Shown: positions 9,426 through 20,614 of the stretch, one piece after another
How positions within the stretch are numbered: position 1 is the stretch's first letter
Layout: every line of letters starts with the position of its first letter
Assembly: GCA_004431415.1 (NCBI GenBank)
Contig: QPMI01000169.1
Span: 1 to 64,000, forward strand
Direction of reading: 5' to 3'
From: Cyanophora paradoxa
Taxonomy: Eukaryota > Glaucocystophyceae > Cyanophorales > Cyanophoraceae
DNA: 64,000 nt
Notes under the pieces: generated by a model
Seen by the model: the letters and a program-made list of their open reading frames with translations, nothing else
What the model was told of the DNA's origin: nothing
Databases searched by the model: none
Translations under genes and position numbers: made by a program

Positions 9426-11937
9426 ATGGAATCGAGCGAGGCGGGGCCGTCCTCGCCGCGAAGAGAGCTTCTGGAAGACAGAGGCGATGGTCTGACAGCA
9501 TCGGAGCCCGCGTACTCAGACGCCGACTCTGAGAATTTAGAAGAAGACCAGCGGCCGGCACACGGCGCAGCAGCTGGCGACGAAGAAGCAACAGGAGCCC
9601 AACATCCGGACGAAGGAGGCGGCACAGACGGTGCGCGGTTGTGTTTGCGCGTCGAGCCAAGCTTGCATGAAGTCACCCGCTGTAGGCCTGACAGAACACG
9701 ACGATGACGCCGAGTCGTACGTCGAAGCAAACAACGAGGAGCCAATGGATGAGGTCGAAGAGGAGCCCGCGCCTCCGCCGTACAACAGCGGGAACGACGA
9801 AGTGCGCCCGCCCTTGCCCGGGCGAACCGATGCCGGGGAGGCTCTCAGGATGCTCCTATAAGGTTGCGCCGCACACTAGATCTCTGATTCGCGGCCGCGC
9901 TGCAGCCGCAGGGCCACGCAGACCCCGACGAGGACGAGTTCCCGGACGACACGACGAAGGCGCAAGCAGCAGCAGGAAAGGACATCCAGGGGATACCGTG
10001 GGAGGGTCTTCTGTTCTCGCGCGTGCGGTATCGCGAGACGCGGCTGCGGCAGTACAAGAACTACGAGAACCTGCAGGCGAACCATGACCTCTACAGGAAT
10101 GTGCGCCGGCCGCCCGCCTTTGCCGAGACGGCGACGATGCGCTTCGATGGCTTTCGATGCTCATCGAGCGTGCGCTGCAGGACGTGACGCGCACGCGGCC
10201 CGATGGCAGCTTCTACGAGTTCCGGCACAACACGCGGCAGGTGCGGCCGAGCTCCCGGGGCTCCCGAGGCCGCAAGTCGGCCGGAGCGCCCATCGCCGTC
10301 GCCGCAGGTCCGATCGCACATCGTCCACTTCCAGCTGCGGAACCTCGTCTGGGCCACCTCCAAGCACGACGTGTACCTCATGTGTACGCGCCGGCCGCGC
10401 GCCCGCCGCGCCGCCACGCCCGACGCTGCGCGCGCGCCCCCGCAAGCAGACCAATACTCCATACTGCACTACAACCCCATCACGCGGAGGTCGAAGACGG
10501 TGCGGCGGGGCGGGGCGGGGCGAGGCGGGGCGGGGACGGTGGGGGGCGGCGACGTGAGGCGGGCGGGGCGGCAGGTGCTGAACCTCGGGGGAGGCCAGTG
10601 GGGCGTCGGGCGCGTGCAGATCTCCACCATGGTCGTCCGCGACAACGTGCGCCCCGCCGGCCCCGCCGGGGCGCCCCGGGGCGCGCCGGGGCGGGGCCGG
10701 GCGCGGCGCTGAGGGGCGTGGCGGTGGGGCCAGTTCCTGGTGGCCGGCGGCTTCCTCGGGGAGATGGTCATCAAGGACCTCGCCCGCGACGAGGTCGTGC
10801 GCCCGGCCCCCTCCCGCCCCCGCCCCCGCCCCGCGCCCCGCCGGCGCCCCGGGGCGCCCGACGCCGCGGCGGCAGACGTGGAGCACGAAGATCTCGCACG
10901 ACGAGAACGCCATCACGAACGCCATCGAGCTCTACCGAGCACCCGACGGCCGTCCGCCCGCCCCGCTCCCGCCGGCGAGAGGCGCCGCCTCAGGGGCGGG
11001 GCGCAGGGGTGCGGGTGGTGACGTCGAACAACGACTGCGTGGTGCGCATCTTCGACGCGGCGGCGTGCCAGCCCCTCCACTCCTTCCAGTTCCCCTGGGC
11101 CGTCAACGTGCGCCCACGCCCCGCCCCGCCCCGCCGCGGGGCCGGGGCCTCACGGGTGGGGCCAGCACACGACGGTCTCGCCGGACGGGCGGCTGCTCTG
11201 CGTCGTCGGCGACGACACGGACGGCATGATCGCCGACGCCTACACCGGGAAGCGTCCGCCCCGGCCCCGGCCCCGGCAGCGTCTCGCGAGGGGCGGGCGC
11301 CGAGGCTGACGGGGCCGGCGCGCCGGTCGCAGCGGTGGCGACGCTGAAGGGGCACATCGACTACAGCTTCGCGTCGGCGTGGCACCCGGACGGGCGGCTG
11401 GTGGCGACGGGGAACCAGGACACGACGACGCGGCTGTGGGACGTGCGCTACCCGAGCCGCTCGCTGGCGTGCCTGGAGGGCCGCATGGGCGCCATCCGCT
11501 CCCTCCGCTTCACCCCGGACGGCCGCTTCCTCGCCGCCGCCGAGCCCGCCGTCCGCCCCCGCCCCGCCCCGCCCCGCCCCGCCCGCCCCGCCCGCCCGCC
11601 CATGTGCCGCGCAGGACTTCGTGCACATCTACGACAGCGCCTCGGGCTACGTCCGCGAGCAGGAGATCGACGTCTTCGGCGCGCCCCCCCGCCGCCCCGC
11701 CCCGCGCGGAGCCGCGGGGCCGGGGCGACGGAGCGGCGCGGCGCAGGCGAGATCGCGGGGATCTCGTTCACGCCCGACGGCGGCTCCCTCTTCACCGGCA
11801 TCGCCGACCGCACCTACGGCCCGCCCCGCCCCGCCCCCAGCGCTACGCTCCCCGCGCTGACCCGCTCGGCGCCGGCAGGGAGCCTCCTGGAGTTCGAGCG
11901 CTGTGACCGGAGCCTCTTCCGCGACTGCCTCCTCTGA
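9426..11937 (+). CDS. WD40-repeat protein, plant/fungal C2A9.03-type
   Basis: Beta-propeller scaffold of unknown biochemical role, conserved in plants and fungi; I recognise it from the order of conserved segments. Reading about a dozen exons: an acidic N-terminus (from MESSEAGPSSPRREL), AAAGKDIQGIPWEGLLFSR, RETRLRQYKNYENLQ, RPDGSFYEFRHNTRQVRSH, FQLRNLVWATSKHDVYLM, FLVAGGFLGEMV, DENAITNAIELY, TSNNDCVVRIFD, HIDYSFASAWHPDGRLVATG, GRMGAIRSLRFTPDGRFLAA, DFVHIYDSASGYVREQEID, ISFTPDGGSLFTGIADRTYG and the terminal SLFRDCLL. Introns at 9841-9905, 11679-11746 and 11819-11878 begin with GC and keep the frame; the others begin with GT. The stop is TGA at 11935-11937. Confidence 0.88.
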
Positions 11938-12114
11938 GCGCCGCCCCGCCCCCTCCTCCGCCGCTTCTTCCCCCGCCGCCGCCCGCCGCCGCCCGCCGCC
12001 GCCCCCTGCACAGACATCTCGCCCCGCGCCCCGCTGTATCATACGCCCCCGCCAGCTCCGCTAGTCGAGCCTCCAGATGTGTAAGTAAAGATGTAAGAGG
12101 GAAGGAAGGCGTGT

Positions 12115-13570
12115 CTAGCTGCGGGGCCCCTTGGGGCGCCCCTTCTTCTCCTCCTCGTCCCCCTCGCCTTCCTCCTCCTCCTCGTCCTCCTCGACGTCCT
12201 CGAGGCGCTCGTCGGCCTCGTCGAGCTCGAGGTCGCCCGCCTCGCGCACCCCGGCGATCCGGAAGCGCGGCACCACGCTCTCCTCCCCCGCCCCCTCCTC
12301 CCCGGGCGGCGCCAGCGGCTGGGTGACGAGGCGGAGGATGCGGCGCTCGGGGCGGAAGCGCTCGGAGCCGGCGAGCAGGTCGGTCGTGCCCCGGCGGTAG
12401 AGCCCGAAGCGCTCCAGCGCCGACACCATCAGGTCGAACTCGAAGCGCACCCGCAGCCCCGGCCGCTTCATGATCTGCCCGCCCCCCCTCAGGGGCGCGG
12501 GGGCAGGGGGAGGGCAGGGGGCCGGCCTTGGAGTAGATGCCCATGATCTGGTAGAGGGGCGGGGGCCCGCCGTCGCGGTAGAGGCGCTCCACCGTGTCCA
12601 CGTCCTCCCGCCCCAGGCGGCAGTGGATGTGCAGGTAGTTCCCCTCGCCGTCCACGAAGGCCACGGGCATCTGCGGGGCGAGGGGCGGCTCGCTGGGGCG
12701 GGCGGGGGGCGGGGCGGGCGGGGCGGGGGCGGCACGGAGGAGCCGGGCTCGTCGCTGCCGTGGGCGAGGTCGGCCTCGACGATCGCGCGCCGCCGCAGCT
12801 CCACCACGTGCACCCCCCGCGTCTGCCCGCCAGCCTCGGCCTTGGGCGGGGCGCGGGGCGGGGGCCCTCGCGGGGGGCGGACCTCGGCGTGGACGTCGAG
12901 GAGCTGGCGGTCGGCGAGGGCGAGCTCGACGTGCGCCACCAGCTGGTCCGTCAGCATGTTCCGCAGCTCCCGGTCGTCCCCCTGCAGCCCCGGCATCCTG
13001 TAGTGGTCGAACAGCGCCCTGCCGCACCCTCAGCCGCCGACCGGGGCGCCCATAGGCACCGCCCGCCCCCTCGCGCGCGCGGCGCACTTATATGCGATCG
13101 CCCCGCCTTCCGAGACGTCGTCGTCGCTGCCGGTGCGTCGGCTCGGCGCCGCCGATGGCGCTCGCGCCATCGCGGGGGCCGGCGCACGCGATATTGAAGG
13201 TCCTAGAGAGATAAGCGGCGGTGACGCGCGGGAAGAGCGACCAGTGGAGCTCGTAAACGCGGTCCGCCTGCGGCGACGGTCAGGGCGCGCGAGAGAGCGG
13301 GCGGGCACGCGCTGGACAGCGCGCACCTTGTGAGGGTGAGGCATCGCGTCGAACCAGAACCTGCAGGAGAGCGGAGGAGTTATCAGCAGCCGCCGGCCGG
13401 TCGGGCAGCACGTCGCGGGAGGCGACCGACCGGTCTTGGTCGGCCCAGAGCAGATCCATGACCTCGGCGGGCGGCGGGTCGGCGGACGTCGACGCATACC
13501 GCCGTCCCACGCCGGCTACGTACGCGCAGCGCCGCGCCGGCTTGGTTAGCGCGCGTGCGAGGCGCAGCAT
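12115..13570 (-). CDS. Probable mitochondrial protein of unknown function
   Basis: I do not recognise the family. The N-terminus MLRLARALTKPARRCAYVAG is basic, free of acidic residues and amphipathic, typical of a mitochondrial presequence. Downstream exons read FWFDAMPHPHK, RVYELHWSLFPRVTAAYL, ALFDHYRMPGLQGDDRELRN, MLTDQLVAHVELALADRQLL, MPVAFVDGEGNYLHIHCRLG, RVRFEFDLMVSALERFGLYR and SERFRPERRILRLVTQPLA. They end in a long acidic Glu/Asp tail and KKGRPKGPRS. The methionine at 13570 is preferred; an in-frame one at 13627 would add 19 residues. The stop is 178 bases from that of the convergent WD40 gene. A role in the mitochondrial inner membrane or ribosome is possible but unsupported. Confidence 0.6.
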
Positions 13571-13941
13571 GGCTGCCCGCTGCGAGCCGCCAGAAGTCTT
13601 CTCTGCCCGTTTCTGAACTTCCGACAAGCCCGCTGAAGCCGCGTAGCGCTGATTGCGATGTCACGCCGATGTGACAGGCGGGGGTACGGCGGTTCGGTCT
13701 GATTCGTCGCCGGGCGGTTCGCAGCTCGGCTTTCATGTTTGTTTCGACTTGCGCGGCTCCCGTAGGACGTAGTTTCTTCGCCAAGGCCGGAGCTATCTGC
13801 TCGGCGAAACCCGCGCAAGCGCGCACAGTCCTCCAGCGCTCACTCAGGCCTCGCGCCGTCTTCGGAGCGAGCAGCCGCTCCTCTTTCTTCGGCTCAGTTC
13901 GGCCTCTGCCCGTGTCGTTCATCCCCCGCTTCCTCACGAAG

Positions 13942-16369
13942 ATGGCGGCGACCACCTCTGCGAAGGGTGACCTCACCCTCATCGAGACGGTGCGCGGGCG
14001 TCCCCGCAGCTCGTTCGAGCTCCTCGACGCGGCAGCTAACGGCGCGATCGCTTCCCGCCGCCCCTCGCCGCTCGCGCACAGATCGAGCACCGCGTCCTCG
14101 ACGCCCTCAAGAAGGCCTTCGGCGATGCCGTCAAGGACGCGAACCCGATGGTCACGCCGTCGTCCAAGCCCGAGTTCGGCGACTACCAGTGCAACGCCGC
14201 GATGCCGCTCTCCAAGTCGCTGAAGAAGCCGCCGCGCGCGATCGCGGAGGAGCTGGTGCGCGGGCGCCGCCGCGTGCAGCGAGGCGGGACGCTCGCTGAG
14301 GCGGCGGCGCAGATCAAGAACCTGGACGTGTCCGAGTTCTGCCTGGAGCCGACCATCGCCGGCCCGGGCTTCATCAACCTCACGCTCAAGGTGGAGTTCC
14401 TGCAGGACCGCATCCTCGGCATGCTCGTGCGCCCCGCCCGGGCCGCCGCCGCGCCGGAGCCGCGCCGACGCGCGCCGCCGCCAGCGCGACTCGGGCCTCG
14501 CTGTGCCCAAGGCGCCCGTGCCGAAGCGCGTCATCGTCGACTTCTCGTCGCCCAACATCGCCAAGGAGATGCACGTCGGGCACCTCCGGTGCGCGGGCGG
14601 GGCGGGGCCGGGGCGGGGCGAGGCGGCGGGGCGCTGAGGCGGGGTCCCCGCAGGTCGACGATCATCGGGGACTGCATCGCGCGCGTGCTCGAGTTCCGCG
14701 GGCACGACGTCCTCCGCCTCAACCACGTCGGCGACTGGGGCACCCAGTTCGGCATGCTCATCACCTATCTCCGCGAGGCCCGCCCCGCCCCGCCCCGCCC
14801 CGGCCTGGCGCCGGGGCGCGGCTGACGGGGGCGGGCAGGTGGCGCCGGCGGCGCTGACGACGGCGGACGCGGTGGACCTGGGCGACCTCGTCGAGTTCTA
14901 CAAGAAGGCCAAGGCGAGCCGCCCGGGGGGCCGCCGGGGCGGGGCGGGGCGGGGCGGGGGGGCTGAGGGGGGCGGCAGGTGCGCTTCGACGAGGACGACG
15001 ATTTCAAGGAGCGCTCGCGCAAGGAGGTCGTCCGCCTCCAGTCGGGCGACGCCGAGGCGCGCCACGCGTGGAACCTCCTCTGCGAGCAGTCCCGCCGCGA
15101 GTTCCTCAAGATCTACAAGCTGCTGGACATCCGCGTGGAGGAGCGGGGCGAGTCCTTCTACAACCCCATGCTCCACGACATCATCAAGGAGCTCGAGGAG
15201 AAGGGCCTCCTCGAGGAGGACCAGGGCGCCAAGGTCGTCTTCCTCGACGGCTACACCAACAAGGAGGGCAACCGCCAGCCCCTCATCGTCCAGAAGTCCG
15301 ACGGCGGCTTCATCTACGCCACCACGGACCTGGCGGCGGTGAAGCACCGGGCGCAGACGGAGAAGGCGGAGCGGATCCTCTACGTGACGGACGTGGGCCA
15401 GTCGACGCACTTCGCGCAGGTCTTCCAGGTCGCCCGCCGCGCCGGCCTCGTGCCCCCCGAGGTCGAGGTCGAGCACGTCCCCTTCGGCCTCGTCCAGGTC
15501 CGGCCCCCCCGCCCCCCTTCCCTGCCGCCCGCCCCCCTTCCCTGCCGCCAGCCCCTTGGGCCTAGCCCCCTGGCCCCGACGCCCCCGCCGTGCTACGTCT
15601 CTTGCACCCTCATGCCCCCTTCACGCCTCCCCCTCGCCCTCGGGCCGACGGCCTGGCCTCGGGGGCGCAGGGGGAGGGCGGGAAGAAGCTGAAGACGCGC
15701 GCCGGGGACACTGTGCGGCTGATCGACCTGCTGGAGGAGGCGGTGGAGCGCTCGAAGGAGGACCTGGAGAAGAAGATGGCGGAGGAGGGGCGCACCGAGG
15801 ACGCCGCCTTCGTCGAGGAGGTCTCCCGCGTCGTCGGCCTCTCCGCCGTCAAGTACGCCGACCTCTCGTGCAACCGCAACTCGAACTACATCTTCTCGTT
15901 CGACCGGATGCTCGCCCTCAACGGCAACACCGGGCCCTACATGCTCTACGCCTTCGTCCGCATCCAGGGCATCGCCCGCAAGGGCGGCGTCGACCTCGAC
16001 GCCCTCGCCGCCGACAGCGCGCCCCTTTGCTTGCTCCTCCCCCGCCCCCGGCCGGCCCTGACGCGGCGGCGCGGCCCCGCAGAGTCGCTGAAGATGGTGC
16101 TGGCGGACGAGGGGGAGCTGGCCCTGGCGCGCCACCTGGTCTCCCTCGCCGAGATCGTGGCGTCGGTGGAGAAGGAGCTGCTGCCGAACCGGCTGTGCGC
16201 CTACATCTTCGACCTCTCCTCCAAGTTCAACCAGTTCTACGACCGCTGCAACGTCCTCAACGCCGACGAGCCGACCCGCACCTCCCGCCTCCTCCTCTGC
16301 CACGCCACCGCCAAGACCATCAAGCTCGTCCTCGGCCTCCTCGGCATCGACACCCTCCAGCGCATGTAG
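13942..16369 (+). CDS. Arginyl-tRNA synthetase, cytosolic eukaryotic type
   Basis: Charges tRNA-Arg with arginine. Segments in order: N-terminal additional domain ([19 protein letters not shown]), [15 protein letters not shown] (HIGH motif as HVGH), [36 protein letters not shown], the catalytic core [16 protein letters not shown] and [16 protein letters not shown], and [12 protein letters not shown] in place of KMSK, as in eukaryotic ArgRS. The C-terminal anticodon-binding helices follow ([13 protein letters not shown]), ending [12 protein letters not shown]. About eight introns; those at 14778-14838 and 14914-14978 have GC donors and must be removed to rejoin TYLRE to VAPAAL and FYKKAK to VRFDED. 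The start at 13942 gives a short non-conserved leader before an intron. The stop is 50 bases from that of the convergent deubiquitinase. Confidence 0.95.
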
Positions 16370-16419
16370 CCGCCCCGGGCCCCCGCCCCCGTGTCGAACA
16401 TTCCCGTTTGCTGCTTTCC

Positions 16420-18684
16420 CTACACTTCCGAGATGCGCATGCGGCGCGGGGCCCTGGGGGCGGGCGGGGGCGGGGGCGGGGGCGGGGCCGGGGCCGGGGC
16501 GGCGGGGGATGGGGCGGGGCCTGCCCCAGGGCGAGGGCCCGCAGCGCCCCCAGGATCTCCTCGTCCGACGCCCCCGCCAGCGCACTCGCGTCCACCCCGG
16601 GGGCGCACGGCGGCGCCGGCGGCGCGGGTGCCGCGGCCGGCCGCTTCGGCGGGGAGGCGGGGAGGGGCCGCTGGCGGGGCCGCTGCGGGGAGGAGGGGCC
16701 GGCGGGGCAGGGCGGCGCGACGTCGGCGGGGGAGCGGATGGGGGCGGGGGCGGGGCGGTGGCTCCTGAGGGTGATGCGGAGCTCGGGGGGCCGGCCGGGG
16801 CCGGCGGGGCGGAACTCGGCCTCGGGCTCGTCGGCGGCCTCCGGGCCCGGCGGGGGCCCGCGAGGGGCAGCTCGAGGGTGTGCACGTCGCCGGCCGCGAC
16901 GAGGAGGGCGGCCGCCTCGTGCCCCCCCGGCCCCGCCCACGCCTCCAGGTACGCCTCCACCTCCCCCGCCCGCGCCACCCCGGGCAGCTCCACCCGGAGC
17001 CAGCTGCCGGCCGCCCCCAGCGGGCCCCACTCGAACGCCGGCGCCGCCCCGAGGCCGCGGGGCACGAGCGCGGGGGCGGCGTGGAGCCTGCGGTAGAAGA
17101 GGAGGTACGCGCAGCTGGCGAGGACGCGCTCCACCGGCGCCTCGCTCACGCGGGCGTCGTCGAAGCAGAGCCAGCGCGCCCCGCCCTCCGGCCGCACGTA
17201 CGCGTAGTAGTGCCTGCGGGGCGTCACGGGGGCGGGCGCGGGGCGCGAGGGGCGGGGCGGGGCGGACCCCGCCTGCACCGAGGGGCCCTCGTGGACGACG
17301 ACGGCTGCGGCGAGGCGCGAGTGAGGGGCCGGGCGGGAGACACGCGAAGAGCTTGCTTCTCTCCGTGCGGCAGGGGCGGGGCCGGGGACGGGGAGGCAGA
17401 CCGTAGAGCTGGTAGCGGGCGGGGCGGTGGTGGGAGGGGACGAGGAAGGGCGCCAGGTCGAGCTCCTCCTCGAAGGCGACGTGCCGCGACACCTGCGGTC
17501 ACGTCGGCCCCCGCCGCGCCCGCCCCTCCCGGGCCCCCGGCGCGCCGCACCTTGACGCCCCCGCTCGCGGCGAGCATGATGTGGAGGGGCGAGGCCCCCC
17601 GCCGCCGCATCGCCTCGGGGTCGAACGAGAAGCGCTTCAGGTGCAGCGTCAGCACCTGCGCGCGGCTCGCGGCGGCCCGGGCCGGGGCGGGGGACGCTGG
17701 CACGGGGCGGGGCGGGGCGGGGCGGGGCGGGCCTCCGGGGGCCGGAAGACGGCGTAGGACTTGCGGCTGCGGACGCGCTTCTCGCACTTCTCGCAGGTGT
17801 AGAGGCCGTGGGACTCGTCGAGCAGCTCCGGCGCCATGAAGTGACGCAGCGCCTCCGACACGCTGCGCCGCGAGCGTCGGGCGGGGCGGGGCGGGGCGGG
17901 GCGCGGGGAGGGCGCGCGGGGCGTGCCTGGAGATGCGGTCGTCGGAGACCTCGAGGGAGAGGTCGAGGGCGGCCTCCCAGGTGCGGGAGACGCGGCGGCA
18001 CTCCAGGCACGCCACCCGCGACTCCAGCACGCCCCCGAAGATCCGGTGCACCGCCGACGTCTCGGAGACGCGCATCGGGAGCTTCCGCGCGCCCATCGGC
18101 TCCCCGTCCCGCGCCAGCGCGTCCAGCAGCGCTCGCAGGAACTCCTGCGCCCCCGCGGCTCGGGCCTGGCGGCAGCGCACGCGCATGCGCGTGCGCGGAC
18201 GCATTCAACGGCGGCCCCTCACCTGCGCGTCCTCCTGGCGCCCCAGCTTTAGCGTCTACGAGCGAGTCAGTTGGGCCCGACTGCACCTCGACTGCAACAG
18301 ACCGACCTTCGCCAGCTTTGGCAAGTTGTGCATCAGTCCAGTCGGGCTCAGCGAAGACGCGCGCGAGCCCAGCGACAACTTGGACAGCTTGATGAGCTCG
18401 CATCTGCGCAAGCGACTTGAGGTCGAGATTGCAGCCGGCCGGGCTCATCGCTGCGCTTACACCGGACACCACTCCCTGCTGCAGCCGGAGTGTCCTCGCT
18501 CGCAATCGCCGCGCAGCCAGTTTGTCAGAGCGCGGGTGTGCAGGAGCGCTTGGAGGGAGGCATTCGCATAGCACGTCGCCCCAAGATTGGCCAGGCCGAC
18601 GCCGACATCGACAACGGGCGTGGAGACGAGGGCGCGGACCCGGTCGTACGGATAGAGCACCGCGAGCGGCGGGTCGAAGTCCAT
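16420..18684 (-). CDS. Ubiquitin-specific protease (USP36/42 type)
   Basis: Cysteine protease that removes ubiquitin. The Cys box GLANLGATCYANASLQAL contains the nucleophile and sits about 35 residues from the N-terminus. It is followed by CERGHSGCSREWCPVCEL, a finger-like Cys/His pattern as in USP36. GRQEDAQEFLRALLDALAR is the QQDAQEF box; then come SYAVF, VLTLHLKRFSFD, and the His box HYYAYVRP with WLCFDDARVS and AYLLFYRR. A Pro/Ala-rich C-terminal region follows, ending near GVDASALAGASDEEILGALR. The protein-like frame switches near 16845-16865 with no room for a normal intron, so an indel or sequence error is possible there. The exact 3' end is uncertain; an in-frame stop lies at 16420. 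USP36 relatives act in the nucleolus, but no targeting can be read here. Confidence 0.88.
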
Positions 18685-18732
18685 TCTACGAGAATGGAGG
18701 CAGTGGCGCCGGCGTTCATGCGCCGCAGACAC

Positions 18733-19085
18733 CGCTTTTCACGCTGCCGAGAAGCGCCAGCGAGCTCGGGCGTCTGCGAGGCGTATATACGTAGACGCCA
18801 GCGCGATTGTTGGAACCGCCGGGATCTGAACCCTCATCTCGGAGACGGCAAAAAGTGCCAGCATCGCCGTGGTGGGTCGAGATTACTTGGCGACACAAGT
18901 CCAAGAGCAAGCTTGAAGCCAAGCTGCCCCTCAGCAAGCCAGCAAGTCCAAGCCAGCAGCAACCACGCCAGGCCGGCGCGCCGTAGCGCTTGAGCCCAAG
19001 CATACGTTGGTAGTCGTGTGTGTCGCTTGTACAGTGGTAGAATCTGCCGGCTGTGCGCAGCCCGGAGGTAGCGCAGCCGGGTGCA
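18733..19085. other. intergenic between divergent genes
   Basis: Shared upstream region of the deubiquitinase (minus) and the small coiled-coil gene (plus). It contains a short run of CAAGC/CCAGC near-repeats at about 18900-18970. No gene seen. Confidence 0.5.
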
Positions 19086-19810
19086 ATGGGGCTCTTCGGC
19101 AAGTCAAAGAAGGCCGCGGGGTCTGAAGCAGATGTGGAGGCTCCGGCCTCGCCTGCAGAAGGTCCGCGTGCCGGGACACCATGTGCCAGCCCCCAGCTCC
19201 TGATCACAACCCATCCAGAATCAGTGCCGAGCGTGCCGGCGGCGAGGCTGATGGGGCGCGCGGCTTCGACGGCGGCGGGGGGCGCGCCGGCGGCAGGGGA
19301 GGGCGCGGAGAAGACGAAGAAGGCGGGGCGGCTGCGCTCTGCGCTGGCGTCGATGGTCGCGGTGCAGGAGGCGAAGCCCGAGGGGGCCGAGGCGGAGGCG
19401 GCGCCGGCCGAGGACCCGGAGGCGAAGAAGCGGGAAGAGGAGTTCCGCGCCAAAGTCAAGGAGGAGTTCGAGCGGATGATGAACTCGAGCGTCTTCAGGG
19501 TCGAGAAGCACTACGAAAAGGCCGTCGTGCGCCCCGCCCCGCCCCGCCCCGCACCGCCCCGCCCTCGCCCACCCGCCCTCCCCCGCCTCGGAGCGCTGAG
19601 GGGCGCCCCCCACGCGCGCAGGAAAGCATGGAGAAGCTAGTACAGGAGAAGCTGGCGGGGCGGGGGGCGGCCTCGGCCGCCCCCGCCCCGCCAGTCCCCG
19701 AGGGAGCCGTGCCCCCGGCGAGCGCCGCAGGGGCCATCCCCGCGGCCGCGGCCCCCCTCCCCTCGAACCGTGTCATCGGGGCCCGGCACTCCATCACGGC
19801 CAAAGTATAG
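19086..19810 (+). CDS. Small coiled-coil protein of unknown function
   Basis: Not recognised. It begins MGLFGKSKK, a Gly-2 plus basic cluster that could suggest membrane association, although the myristoylation consensus is imperfect. Two introns are inferred. The first starts near 19160 (GTCCGCG) and ends at CATCCAG before AATCAGTG. The second starts after HYEKAV at about 19526 and ends at CGCGCAG before GAAAGCATGG. The centre is a charged helix (DPEAKKREEEFRAKVKEEFE) continuing into SMEKLVQEKLAG, a likely coiled coil. The tail is Ala/Pro-rich and ends GARHSITAKV. Predicted length is about 190 residues. Confidence 0.6.
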
Positions 19811-20614
19811 CAGCATGTGCGAGCGTTCATGCGATCGCTCGTCTTCGGAAGGACCACAAGCTCAGCGGCTGAAGCTGGAGGGGCACGCGACTAGGCTACG
19901 GATGTGGCCCAGTGGGGCTTGCTACGGAGCCTGCGGTGCCCCTCAGGGCCCTCACGGCCTCCCTGCGCTACAGTGCACTGAGCTAGCGTAGCAAACTCAC
20001 TGAGCCACGTTGACGCGTACGTATACGCTGATACTGACGCGACACCGCGGGGCCGGTCGCGGCCTTCTGGGCTTGGAGACCAATACTAGAAATGAACACT
20101 ACGTATACTGAAGCCTCATGATCCGATGATCAGGCCCTGGGGCCTGCATAAATTACTTTGAAAAAAACAACCCAACTACGTATACGATACTACTATGATA
20201 CCGTACACGTACGCGCGCGTACGTACAACTTGCAATTGGCAAATTAAAGAAATAATACTAATAAAGCACCTTGGCAAAGTTGCCGTAAACTAGGCGACGA
20301 GCGCAGTGCGCTGCATCTATCTAGTGAACTGAAGCTAACAAAATGCAAGCATAGCTCGCATAAGTATTTGGGTACTACGGTAATGCTCACTGGCGCGAGA
20401 AAAATTCAACACGCCATTGAATACTACCGTAGTACGCCTGGCGATTAATGAATTCGAAGTGACGCGGCAAGCCTTGAAGTCTAGTACTGTACATGCAGTT
20501 GGAAGCTGAAATAGAGTCTTAAGCGCTCAGCGGCTAGCCGCTGCGCAGGGAAATTTTAATGAAGAGAAGCGGGCGGGACGCGTGGGCGTGTTGCGGCTCG
20601 GGATGCGGGGAAGC
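19811..20614. other. intergenic, AT-richer
   Basis: About 800 bases without a credible exon, between two genes that converge here. It includes AT-rich sequence with several near-palindromic TACGTA/GTATAC words. Confidence 0.6.

Noticed and set aside
15593-18574. Minus-strand open frame of 993 codons crossing the ArgRS and deubiquitinase genes
   Set aside because: In GC-rich DNA antisense frames stay open; only the deubiquitinase exons within it look like protein.
18820-18885. Possible tRNA on the minus strand (GGGTTCAGATCCC near CGGTTCC)
   Set aside because: Only a 3-bp T-stem forms; no matching 5' acceptor strand or anticodon arm.
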